Below are positions 24,348-32,323 of a stretch of DNA of 64,000 nucleotides, one piece after another. Positions within the stretch are counted from its first letter, which is position 1, and every line of letters starts with the position of its first letter. Origin of the DNA: Desulfovibrio sp. TomC (GTDB taxonomy: Bacteria; Desulfobacterota; Desulfovibrionia; Desulfovibrionales; Desulfovibrionaceae); NCBI RefSeq assembly GCF_000801335.2, contig NZ_JSEH01000003.1, positions 1 through 64,000 of the forward strand, in the 5' to 3' direction. Below the pieces are notes generated by a model. That model did not search any database and was not told where the DNA came from. It saw only the letters and a program-made list of their open reading frames with translations. The position numbers and the translations under genes are program-made.

Positions 24348-27300
24348 CTACTCCTCTTGCAGGGGTCCGGGGGGATCATCCCCCCGGCCGCCGGAGGCGC
24401 TCTTTCTCTCCCCCCTCTCTTCTTCTTCCGGCACGACTGCCGGCAGGCGCACCGTCACGGTCGTGCCGTCGGCTTCGGAGGTGTCCAGGCGGATTTCGCC
24501 GCCCTGGCATTCGGTCATGAGCCGGGCGGAGTAGGTGCCAAGGCCGCTGCCGCCGCGTTTGCCGCTGGTGGCGTATTTCTCGAAAAAGACTGGGAGCATC
24601 TCAGGGCGGACCGGCGTTCGGTTGGACACGGCAAAGCCGGCGCGGCCATCTGCGGCAAAGACGCGGGCGGTCACGGCACTGCCGTTGTCTTCGGCTTCCA
24701 CGGCATTTTTGAGCAGGTTGCCGGCGATGGTCTGGGTGAGCAGGGCGTTGCCCAGGGCGAAGACGGCCGGCTGGTCGGTCGGGAGGGCGAAGGCGACGCC
24801 CCGGGCCTTGGCGACCGGGGCCAGCATGTCTGCCGCAGTGGCCAGAATGTGCCCCAGATTGATGCGCTGCACCTCCGGGACGTAGGTTCCGGTTTCCATT
24901 TTGTAGAGGTCAAGGGACAGGTCGATCTGATCGAGCATGACCCGGCCGGCCTGCTCGATTTCGGCCAGGATGTCGCGCTGTTCCTCGGTGGTTTCGCCCA
25001 GGGCGGCGACCAGTTCGGGCAGGGTCAGGATGCTGTTGAGCGGCGCTTTGAGGTCGTGGCGCATGATGCGTTCCACGTCCTCGCGGATGGCTTCGAGGTC
25101 TTTGCGGGCGGTGATGTCGTCAAAGACCCAGAGGGAACCCGCTTCCGGGAGTTCGGGGTCGATGCGTCGGGCATGGACGGCGCACCAGAACGGCTGGCCG
25201 GAGCGGTTATGGAACCGTTCTTCCACGTAGGCGTCCCCACCGGCGGCCACGCCGGCCAAGATCTCCTGACGCAGGGCCTGGCGGCGGTTTTCGCCTTCGT
25301 GGATGGCGTCCAGGGCCTGGCCGGCCAGGGTTTCCGGGACCGTCCCGAACAGGTCGGCAAACCGCTTGTTGGCCCGCACCACCCGGCCGTCGCCGCCGAG
25401 GTGGACGATGCCGACGGACGAGGCGTTAAAAATGGCCTCGAATTCGGTCATCAGCCGGTGCAGCCGGGTTTCGCGCTGTTTTTGAGCGGTAATATCTTCC
25501 TTGACGGCGACAAAATGGGTGATCTGGCCCTGGTCGTTTCGGATGGGCGAGATGGAGGAATTCTCCCAGTACAGCTCGCCGTTGCGCTTGCGGTTGCAAA
25601 GCTCTCCCCGCCAGATGTTTCCGGCCTGCAAGGTCTCCCACATGGCCTGGAAAAAGGCCCGGTCGTGAACGCCGCTGCTGAGCACCCGGGGGGTCTTGCC
25701 AAAGGCTTCTGCGGCAGCGTAGCCGGTCAGCTCGGTGAAATAGGGATTGACGTATTCAATGCTCCCGTTGTGGTCGGTTATGACAATGGAGGCCGGCGAT
25801 TGTTCCACCGCGGCCCGCAGCAGGCGCAACTTCTGTTCCTGCCTCCGCTGGGTCGTCACATCTTCCACCGAGGCGATGACCGCCGTGGCGCTATTGGCGG
25901 CGGCCACCGGGTTGAAGGCTGCCCGCAGGGTCAGGCTGCGCCCGCCAAGAACGGTGGTGTACGGGCTTTCCACCAGGGTGGGACTGCCGTTTAAGGCCGT
26001 GGTCAGGGCGTTTCGGGCAAATTCCGGCATTTGGGCCAGCACATTGGCGCCCAGGGCCTGTTCAAGCGTGGTCCCGATGATGTCAAGAAAGCGGGAATTG
26101 CATTTAATGATGGCGCCGGCGGAGTCATAGGCCACCAGTCCCAGCGGGGAGTTTTCGAAAATGACGCGCAGTTCGCTTTCCCGCTGGGCCAGAATTGCCG
26201 CAGCCTGCCGGCGGGCCGTTATGTCGACGCAAAAGCCTTCCAGGCGGATGATGGCTCCGGAAGCGTCGCGCACGGCCAGGATGTTGAGCGAGACCCAGAC
26301 GATGTCGCCGGTTCGGGTGTGCCGCCGGATCTCATGGTTGGACAAGAAGCCACGGGTTTTCAGCAGATCGAGCAGGCTTTGGCGCTCGGCGGGATCAACA
26401 TAGATCTGGTCCTGGATGTCGCTGATCTGGTCGAGCATCTCTTCAGGGGAGTCAAAACCGTACATCCGGGCCAGGCAACGGTTGGCTTTGAGGTAGTGGC
26501 CGGAAGGCGTGGACGTGAAGATGCCGACCGGGGCGTTGTCGTAGAGGGTCCGCAGGGCCTCTTCGCTTTGGCGCAGGGCGTTTTCGGCGGCCAGCCGGTC
26601 CGTGACGTCGTAAACATAACCGCCGACGCCGGTCTTGCCGTCTCCCAGGGGCACGGGGAATTTGCGGACCTCAAAATGGCGGTCGCCCATGGATTCCAGG
26701 GTGGCGACAACCTCGTTGCCGTGCATCGCGGCCAGATCCGACAGGCGGCAGTTGTCGGCCAACGCCGGCGGCATGACGGCTGCGTCGTCGCGTCCGAGAA
26801 TGTCCTTGGCAGGAAGCCCATAGAAATCGCAGAGGTTTCGGTTGACCACCAGATAGCGCAACTGGTCGTCTTTTAAAAAAGCCATCCCGCTGGTGGCGTC
26901 GATAAAGGCCCGGTAGCGGGTTTCGCTGCTGCGCAGGGCCTCGTTGGCGGCGAGCAGGGCGGCGGTGCGTTGGGCCACCGTGTGTTCCAGTTCGTCGCGG
27001 GCGCTATCCAGGGCCGCCGTGGCCCGGGCCACGGCGGCGCTCAGGCGGGCCGGCCAGGATATAAGGACAAACAGGGCGGCAGACAGCACAACCCAGAGGA
27101 TGACGCTGCCGGCGGCCAGGGTGGGAGGAACGGGCATGGCCGACCAGCCGGCGGCCGGAATGGCGGCGAGTTGCCAGGAACCGCCCGGTGTTTCCATGGA
27201 AAGGAGGACTGGGGCGTTGCCAAAAACGGAGGCGTCGCCGACCAGCAGGCGGTCGGGCTGGCCCTGGGCAGGCGCTGCGCGGATGGCCAAGCGGATGCCG

Positions 27301-27911
27301 GAGGCCGGGGAGATGGCCAGATCAAAAAAAGCACTGGCGTCCAGGATGACGGTGCTCAGTCCCCACAGCCGCGGCGGTTGGCCGGCTGCGCCGGGGATGG
27401 AGACCGGGAAACGGAGAATGAGGCCAGTGCCGCCCTGGAGCAGGGGGGCCGGGCCGTCGAGCACCGGATTGTCTGCGGTGATGGCCTGTTGCAGCGCTTC
27501 CCTTTGAGCCGGCGGCAGGCGGGAAAGCAGGGGCAGGCCCAGGATGCCGGCGTTGCTGATGGTCGGATGGATGTGGGAAACGACCAGATCGCGGGCCAGT
27601 TGCAGGGAGCGGATGTCCGGCAGGCTTTGGCTGAGAATCTGGGCGAAGGTGTCGAATGCGGCGGCCGTGGCCTCGGGATTGCTGGCGGCAAAAGCGGACA
27701 GGGCGCGTACGATGGCGATTCGGGCGGTCAGGGCGGCGTCCAGGGCCAGACGGGATTCGGACAGGATGAGCTGGATTTCGGCCCGCCGGGCCGTGGCGAA
27801 GCGGGCGTTTTCCGAATGCCACACCAGCCAGCTGCCGGGGAGGACGACAAACATCGCTCCAAAGAGGGCGACGGCGATGCGAGCGGCCGTCCTCAAAAGG
27901 CCCTGGGGCAT
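24348..27911 (-). CDS. CHASE-multi-PAS sensor histidine kinase with repeat-encoded tail
   Basis: 1187 residues. Transmembrane segments at about 8-32 and 265-290 bracket a periplasmic CHASE-type sensor (about 60-245). About five PAS/PAC modules follow (from about 330, 455, 580, 700 and 830), several with the PAC ending FVDITARR or VKEDITAQK. The kinase core has a HisKA-like box IMRHDLKAPLNSI (phospho-His) and an HATPase domain with NLLKNAVEAEDN and GGSGLGTYSA. No receiver gene is adjacent. The last 17 codons, from SASGGRGDDPP on, are the translated 3'-end palindrome at 24359-24398, so the native stop was probably lost or the repeat inserted at the end of the gene. Confidence 0.88.
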   Translation of the reverse strand: MPQGLLRTAARIAVALFGAMFVVLPGSWLVWHSENARFATARRAEIQLILSESRLALDAALTARIAIVRALSAFAASNPEATAAAFDTFAQILSQSLPDIRSLQLARDLVVSHIHPTISNAGILGLPLLSRLPPAQREALQQAITADNPVLDGPAPLLQGGTGLILRFPVSIPGAAGQPPRLWGLSTVILDASAFFDLAISPASGIRLAIRAAPAQGQPDRLLVGDASVFGNAPVLLSMETPGGSWQLAAIPAAGWSAMPVPPTLAAGSVILWVVLSAALFVLISWPARLSAAVARATAALDSARDELEHTVAQRTAALLAANEALRSSETRYRAFIDATSGMAFLKDDQLRYLVVNRNLCDFYGLPAKDILGRDDAAVMPPALADNCRLSDLAAMHGNEVVATLESMGDRHFEVRKFPVPLGDGKTGVGGYVYDVTDRLAAENALRQSEEALRTLYDNAPVGIFTSTPSGHYLKANRCLARMYGFDSPEEMLDQISDIQDQIYVDPAERQSLLDLLKTRGFLSNHEIRRHTRTGDIVWVSLNILAVRDASGAIIRLEGFCVDITARRQAAAILAQRESELRVIFENSPLGLVAYDSAGAIIKCNSRFLDIIGTTLEQALGANVLAQMPEFARNALTTALNGSPTLVESPYTTVLGGRSLTLRAAFNPVAAANSATAVIASVEDVTTQRRQEQKLRLLRAAVEQSPASIVITDHNGSIEYVNPYFTELTGYAAAEAFGKTPRVLSSGVHDRAFFQAMWETLQAGNIWRGELCNRKRNGELYWENSSISPIRNDQGQITHFVAVKEDITAQKQRETRLHRLMTEFEAIFNASSVGIVHLGGDGRVVRANKRFADLFGTVPETLAGQALDAIHEGENRRQALRQEILAGVAAGGDAYVEERFHNRSGQPFWCAVHARRIDPELPEAGSLWVFDDITARKDLEAIREDVERIMRHDLKAPLNSILTLPELVAALGETTEEQRDILAEIEQAGRVMLDQIDLSLDLYKMETGTYVPEVQRINLGHILATAADMLAPVAKARGVAFALPTDQPAVFALGNALLTQTIAGNLLKNAVEAEDNGSAVTARVFAADGRAGFAVSNRTPVRPEMLPVFFEKYATSGKRGGSGLGTYSARLMTECQGGEIRLDTSEADGTTVTVRLPAVVPEEEERGERKSASGGRGDDPPGPLQEE
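24359..24398 (+). repeat. 3'-end palindrome, copy inside a coding end
   Basis: GCAGGGGTCC, then a GGGGGG-ATCAT-CCCCCC hairpin, then GGCCGCCGGAGGC. Same sequence as 43878-43916, 56245-56284 and 59716-59755. Here it overlaps the last codons of the minus-strand kinase, whereas the other copies lie 22-30 bp beyond a stop. Confidence 0.9.
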
Positions 27912-28065
27912 GAGCGGGGTATCCTTGCCTGGGGTTGGACGTAATGCGGCAACGGGTTCGCCGATCGGGACATCAACGGCTGTGCATCAATATTGTAAGC
28001 ATAGCCGGGTCGAAGCGCCGAGGCAAGGGGGCGGCTTGATATCCGTCAAAACGCGTCTCGGCGCA

Positions 28066-28095
28066 CAAAAAAAAGCCCCTGCCGGGCAGGGGCTT
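28066..28095 (-). terminator. Rho-independent terminator of the small secreted protein gene
   Basis: AAGCCCCTG...CAGGGGCTT stem followed on the minus strand by nine T residues, 22 bp beyond the stop codon. Textbook intrinsic terminator. Confidence 0.92.
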
Positions 28096-28116
28096 AAACG
28101 ACGTTGACGGAACGAA

Positions 28117-28371
28117 CTAGAAGCCGAACAACAAGGCGGACATCAGGTAGGTTTCCAGGGTGCCGAAGGTGATGGCCGTTTGCACTTGTTCCGGCAGCTT
28201 GGTGGTGGTTGTCGTGGCCGGATTGCCGAAATTGAAGTTCGCATTGATGGTGGTGCCGGTTTGCCAACTTGTGGCCATGTTGGCCGCCGTGCCAGCCATG
28301 ACCGGTGCGGCGAAGGCGAGGGTGAGGACACACAAGGCAGCCAGCAGCAACGTCACAATCCTCTTTTTCAT
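28117..28371 (-). CDS. Small secreted protein of unknown function
   Basis: 84 residues with a clear Sec signal peptide (about 1-26, ending VMAG), leaving a mature chain of about 58 residues, Thr/Asn-rich in the middle and ending in a short hydrophobic stretch (YLMSALLFGF). No cysteines in the mature part and no family I recognise. GAGGAGG just before the ATG and a strong terminator indicate a well-expressed, single-gene transcript. The hydrophobic end could be a beta-strand or membrane contact. Confidence 0.75.
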   Translation of the reverse strand: MKKRIVTLLLAALCVLTLAFAAPVMAGTAANMATSWQTGTTINANFNFGNPATTTTTKLPEQVQTAITFGTLETYLMSALLFGF

Positions 28372-28407
28372 ACGCTCCTCCTCGTTGTTAAACGATGTCG
28401 ATGCATT

Positions 28408-28578
28408 ATGAACGCCCTATTGATCCATCCTAGCACCCTGGATTCGAAAATCAAGAAAAACATACAGAATATTTCAGACCTGCGAAATCAGCTCCATGCA
28501 TGGAGTCTGGCTAATTTCGGCGACTACTTGGCAAAGAGGATATATCCATGGGCGTTGGGAGCATATGCTGGTCTTTGA
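28408..28578 (+). pseudogene. Possible 5' remnant of a B12-binding radical SAM-type gene
   Basis: A 56-codon frame in AT-rich DNA. The beginning (NALLIHP) and the motif RIYPWALGAYAGL match the pattern with which B12-binding domains of radical SAM enzymes start, but a TGA follows at once and no ribosome site is seen. The similarity is from memory of the family pattern only, so this is a weak call. Confidence 0.2.
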
Positions 28579-28789
28579 AATTATTTCATATGAAATGGTG
28601 TGTATGTCGTTTTGCAGAGTATTTTGTGTTGTTTGAACGCTGCTTGAAACAGTATGTTGCTGTATAGCCTTGTTGGGCAAGGGGTAAATGCAAAATTTGC
28701 GTCAGCCGATGTCATATGTGCGCATAGAGAATGTACGGTATGCAGTGCTGACTCTTGGCCTTTTGTTGCATGTTGGCGCAGCAACAAAA

Positions 28790-28812
28790 CGGCCGGCTCA
28801 GGGAGCCGGCCG
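28790..28812 (-). terminator. Terminator-like hairpin for the PhoU-kinase operon
   Basis: Perfect 10-bp arms (CGGCCGGCTC / GAGCCGGCCG) with a 3-base loop, followed on the minus strand by GTTTTGTTG. It lies about 150 bp beyond the end of the PhoU-APH gene. Confidence 0.6.
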
Positions 28813-28962
28813 GGATGGGCTTGCAGGGGACTCTTGCTGGAGGCCAGCCTTGTTCCGTGCAGTGCCGGGGGGGATGCCTGGGCTGGCGGGTATGGCCCTG
28901 CGCGATGGCGCGGCCGGGGAGGCGGTTTGTCTGCCGGGAGAGGGTGACGTGTTCCCCGGGGA

Positions 28963-30597
28963 TCAGAAGATGAGGACAGGGTCGGGAAAGGCCAGCTCCT
29001 CCCAGGGGCGGCCGGCATGATCCACAACCCGGGTCAGCAGATAGACGCCCCGGTGGAACAGTTCCTGGGCAAAGGGACGTTTGACCTCGAAGCGGGCCGA
29101 GGTGGCCAGGGCCCGGGCCAGGGCAAAGGTCAATCGGGCTTCGAAGGTCGTATCCCCCTGTTCGGCGGCAAACCCCCGGGCAAATTCCAGGAACCGGTGC
29201 ATGACCAGCTCGAGTTGGCTGCGCACGGCCTGATCGAAAAAGGGCAGCCGGAAATTGGAGGCCAGGAAGACCGCCGTATCATGGGCATAGTCGCCGTCCC
29301 GGGAACGGTTCAGGTCAATGTAGTGGATACGCTGGGCGGTATGGTCGTAGACGAGATTGTTGAGGTTGAAATCGCCGTGCAAAAAGACGGCAAAAGGAGC
29401 GGCCAGGGTCTTTTCTGCCGCTTCGGCCGCGGTGAGGAGATCGGTCAGGGCCGGAACGGACTGATTGCCGATGGTCTTGGCCTCGTCGGCAAAGGCCGGA
29501 TGCAGCCGCAGCACGTCGTCGAGACGGGCGCGCAACTGGGCCACGGCCTCGCCCGCAACCGGCCGGCGCACCAGGGTCTGTTCCCACAGTCCGCCTACGG
29601 TCTGGGTGATGAGAAAACAGGCGTTTTCGATGATGTCCCGGTCGGACGTGAGCACGATTTGCTGCACATTGCAGCCGCCCAGATACTCCAGGAGCATGGA
29701 GGCCGAGTCGCCTTCGGTCTGAAAGGCCTGGATGCTCGGGGCCAGTCCCGGGGAAAGCCGCTCCCAGCGTTCGATATTCTCTTTTTCCTTGGCCAGCTTG
29801 GCCGCATTGCCTTCCTTAAACAGCACGCCCTTGGAGCGTGCGCCGTGCTCTTCCTGGACCCGGCCGATGCGGCAGCCGGAGCGGGTCCCCCAGATGGAAT
29901 GGAAGTCGCCGGCCGGGATGGGCGTTTCCTCGCCAAGTTCCAGGGTATCCTGAAGTGCCTGATACTGATGGATCTTGAGTTTTTCACCCAGGGCCGCAAA
30001 GATGACGGCCTCGCCGATATTGAGCAGGGCGTCGCCCATCCGTTCGAGATACCGGAAGATGTTGAAACTGGAGATGGCGTTTTCCGGGGATTCGCCCCGG
30101 CGCAGGTCGGCCAGGATGGCATCGAAGGCGGTCTTGAAATGGTCGTCCAAGGAGAACTCGGCCCGGCAGATGCGCAGGGCCAGTTTGACGTCCTGTCGGG
30201 TGAGCGCCGAAAAAACCAGCCCCAGGGCCTTGTCCACGTCCACAAAGGGAGCGCGGTAGTTGTAGCGCCGGATAAACTTGGGGTCGGTCAGGTATTGGAC
30301 CTGGTTGACGACGTTGACGGCGTAGTCCGCGATGCGTTCCAGGTTGATGTTGATGATGTTGGCGGCGCGTACGAGGTCGAGCGTGCGCTTGTTGCGGTCG
30401 GTGGAACCGTGGATGCGTCCCCAGCAAGCGTTTTCGATGACGCTCTTTAAGTTGTCGATATAGTCGTCGCGGCTTTCAATCCGTTTGATCTGCTCCGGGT
30501 CCGGGCTTTCCACCACAGTCAGGGCGCTGCCCACCTGTTTGGAGACCTCCAGGACCATGAATCGGAAATTTTCCTCGATGCCTTCCAGAATGCGCAT
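28963..30597 (-). CDS. PhoU domain fused to an aminoglycoside-phosphotransferase-like kinase
   Basis: 544 residues, cytosolic. The first ~215 form a PhoU-like pair of three-helix bundles with the two metal-binding ERxxD helices clearly present: NLERIADYAVNVVNQ (near 86) and YLERMGDALLNIGEAV (near 185). The rest (about 240-530) is an APH/choline-kinase-type fold: a lysine-bearing N-lobe (GVLFKEGNAAKLAKEKE), the catalytic loop LHGDFNLNN (from about 406) and the metal motif IDLNRSRDGD (about 427). All catalytic residues look intact. The substrate is unknown. ATG 30597 has GAGG upstream. The gene is 19 bp after an amphi-Trp gene. PhoU normally senses or gates the phosphate transporter, so this may be a phosphate-responsive kinase. 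Confidence 0.82.
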   Translation of the reverse strand: MRILEGIEENFRFMVLEVSKQVGSALTVVESPDPEQIKRIESRDDYIDNLKSVIENACWGRIHGSTDRNKRTLDLVRAANIININLERIADYAVNVVNQVQYLTDPKFIRRYNYRAPFVDVDKALGLVFSALTRQDVKLALRICRAEFSLDDHFKTAFDAILADLRRGESPENAISSFNIFRYLERMGDALLNIGEAVIFAALGEKLKIHQYQALQDTLELGEETPIPAGDFHSIWGTRSGCRIGRVQEEHGARSKGVLFKEGNAAKLAKEKENIERWERLSPGLAPSIQAFQTEGDSASMLLEYLGGCNVQQIVLTSDRDIIENACFLITQTVGGLWEQTLVRRPVAGEAVAQLRARLDDVLRLHPAFADEAKTIGNQSVPALTDLLTAAEAAEKTLAAPFAVFLHGDFNLNNLVYDHTAQRIHYIDLNRSRDGDYAHDTAVFLASNFRLPFFDQAVRSQLELVMHRFLEFARGFAAEQGDTTFEARLTFALARALATSARFEVKRPFAQELFHRGVYLLTRVVDHAGRPWEELAFPDPVLIF

Positions 30598-30616
30598 AGA
30601 CCGGTCCTCCCGGGTG

Positions 30617-30898
30617 TCAGGACTGCTCGCCCGGGGCAATGGTCAGGCCCGCGTCGCCGTCGTCCTCGGCGGAGGTTTCCCGCCAGGAAAATTTAAGATG
30701 GAGCTTCATGCGTCCGTCCATGGACTTGGCCTCGACCAGAAAGCCGAGCATGCCCTTGGGATGGAGCACCACTTCGCCTTCGCGGCTGCCCAGGCGCAAT
30801 TCCCCCGAGGCAAAGCCGGCGGTGATGGCTTCGAGGTAGCGGCGCAGGGTTTGGGCGTCCTGGGTGGACTCGTATTTAAACCGGGTATCCTTCTCCAC
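30617..30898 (-). CDS. Amphi-Trp domain protein
   Basis: 93 residues consisting almost entirely of one amphi-Trp domain: an N-terminal strand and helix (FKYESTQDAQTLRRYLEAI), then alternating strands ending MKLHLKFSWRE with the name-giving tryptophan at 72. Start taken as GTG 30898 because AGGAG lies eight bases upstream and the family's N-terminus begins there; an upstream frame to 30937 has no ribosome site. Small proteins of this type are known from genomes that encode the ATP-grasp/kinase GAK system. It heads an operon with the PhoU-APH kinase and is a natural candidate for its regulator or substrate. Confidence 0.8.
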   Translation of the reverse strand: MEKDTRFKYESTQDAQTLRRYLEAITAGFASGELRLGSREGEVVLHPKGMLGFLVEAKSMDGRMKLHLKFSWRETSAEDDGDAGLTIAPGEQS

Positions 30899-31156
30899 GC
30901 TTTTTCTCCTGTCTGGCGCAGCCGCTGGCGAGGCCAAGCGGCAACAAAGTCCATTCGGGCGGCTTGGGCGGCCGGGGTCCCCTTCAAGGGCTCATTCCGG
31001 CTGCCCCGGTGTCCGGCCCCTGCTCGTTTTTTCTTGCCCAACTTTCGCATATCGACTCGGCAACGCGCCCAGTCCAATCAAACTCACCCCGGGTGGGTTT
31101 CCAAAGGGCAGTGCCCTTTGGCCGCCGGAGGCCTCTTCCGCCTTTTTATTCCCACA
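30899..31156. other. Intergenic region between the two amphi-Trp operons
   Basis: 258 bp without a gene. It holds GC-rich, partly palindromic DNA and, at the right end, a variant 3'-end palindrome. The promoter of the amphi-Trp/PhoU-APH operon should be here but I see no convincing one. Confidence 0.5.
31101..31132 (+). repeat. 3'-end palindrome, variant core
   Basis: CCAAAGGGCA-GTGCCCTTTGG replaces the G/C hairpin, but the flank GGCCGCCGGAGGC and the following CTCTTCCG match the other copies. It lies 25 bp from the stop of the minus-strand PHP-like gene. A partial relative with TTTCCAAAGGG and CTGGCCGCAGG is at 43741-43773. Confidence 0.65.
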
Positions 31157-32323
31157 TCACCCGGCCAGTCGGGTCCGGTATTCGTCGATGATCTTGCGCC
31201 GGCTCATGCCGTTTATGATGAGGCTTTTGCGGATGCTGAAGTCGTGCCAGGCCGGCTGGAGCCCGATTTCCCGGGCGGCCTTGTCCGGGTCCTGTTCGGT
31301 CACGGGGCGGGTTTTCTCGCTCATGTGGCAGTCGTCGCCCATGAAGATGAGGATGGGGCGCTTGCCGTGCCAGCCCATGCGGTTGCGGCGGTTGACCACG
31401 TTGATGAGAAATTCGGTGTAGAGCTGGGACTGGGGATTCCAGACCTCGATGCCGTCCACGTCGTAGTCGGCCAAGAGGATGGGCCAGAACTGTTCCGGGT
31501 GGGGGATGACGATGCCGGCCCCGAGCGACCGGGCCTCCTCGATGACCTCGCTTGCCCGGTAGAAATAGGACAGGGAGAATTCTTCCTTGACCAGATCCTT
31601 GACCGCCTTGGCATAGACCTGGGCCCGGTTGATGAGCCGGTCGCCAAAGCGGCTGCGCAGGGCGTCGAGGTAGTTGCGCACGAGTTTGTTCTTGTAGACG
31701 TCATCCGGAAGATCGGCTTCGTGGGCCAGGATGAGGCTTTTGATTTTGGCGGCCTGGAGGCGCACGAAGGTGACGAGTTCCTCTTCGGCGTTGGTGCGGC
31801 CGGCAGCCTTCTGGCGGCGGTCCTCGAAGGCCGGTTCGGCCAGGGCGTCGAGATATTCGAACAGCTGGGAGGCCCGGTAGCGGTGGGTGTGGCCGAGCAT
31901 GGACTTCAGCACGTCGGCCCGCTCCGGGTCCAGGCCCTTGAAATGAAGCAGAAGCTGTACCTTGCGGTTAAACCCGCTGGAATAGCAGTCCACTTCCACG
32001 CCCTGATACCCGTCGTATTCCATGAGCACGTTGTGCTGGGTGGGGATGATCAGCTCGTCCACCCGGTTGGGATACAGGGCGTTAATGCGTTGTTTGAGCA
32101 GCTCCATGGGCACGTGCTCGGGGTGCCAGTGGGCGGCCAGAACGTATTCCTGGCGGGGGTAGACCCGGGCCGGGGCGACGATGCGGCTTATCTGTTCGGG
32201 GCTTAAGGCAAAGTCGTTAATGCGCAGAAAATCGCGCTCATCGTCTTCGGTGACGGCAGGATCGACGGTCGAAAGGTCGATTTCGACGCAACGCGGCTCA
32301 ATTGCGGTCGGGGAATCAGGCAT
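31157..32323 (-). CDS. PHP-like metal-dependent hydrolase of unknown substrate
   Basis: 388 residues, cytosolic. Histidine- and acid-rich motifs on successive barrel strands point to a PHP or amidohydrolase-like metal site: VLAAHWHPEHVP near residue 60, TQHNVLMEYDGYQGVEVDCY near 95, and IPHPEQFWPILLADYDVDGIEVWN near 275, with MGDDCHMSEKTR near 330. I do not recognise a named subfamily. The ATG overlaps the stop of the amphi-Trp/XXXCH gene by eight bases (ATGCCTGA), so the two are translationally coupled and probably work together. Confidence 0.68.
   Translation of the reverse strand: MPDSPTAIEPRCVEIDLSTVDPAVTEDDERDFLRINDFALSPEQISRIVAPARVYPRQEYVLAAHWHPEHVPMELLKQRINALYPNRVDELIIPTQHNVLMEYDGYQGVEVDCYSSGFNRKVQLLLHFKGLDPERADVLKSMLGHTHRYRASQLFEYLDALAEPAFEDRRQKAAGRTNAEEELVTFVRLQAAKIKSLILAHEADLPDDVYKNKLVRNYLDALRSRFGDRLINRAQVYAKAVKDLVKEEFSLSYFYRASEVIEEARSLGAGIVIPHPEQFWPILLADYDVDGIEVWNPQSQLYTEFLINVVNRRNRMGWHGKRPILIFMGDDCHMSEKTRPVTEQDPDKAAREIGLQPAWHDFSIRKSLIINGMSRRKIIDEYRTRLAG

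Larger units (their letters stand above)
28372..28962. other. AT-rich intergenic region with possible gene remnant
   Basis: Nearly 600 bp, much more AT-rich than its surroundings. From ATG 28408 a 56-codon frame (to 28578) reads MNALLIHPSTLD near its start and YPWALGAYAGL at its end. This resembles the first strand and first helix of B12-binding radical SAM proteins, then stops. It may be a truncated remnant; no matching continuation is seen in other frames. The rest holds a terminator-like hairpin at 28790-28812 and nothing else recognisable. Confidence 0.35.
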
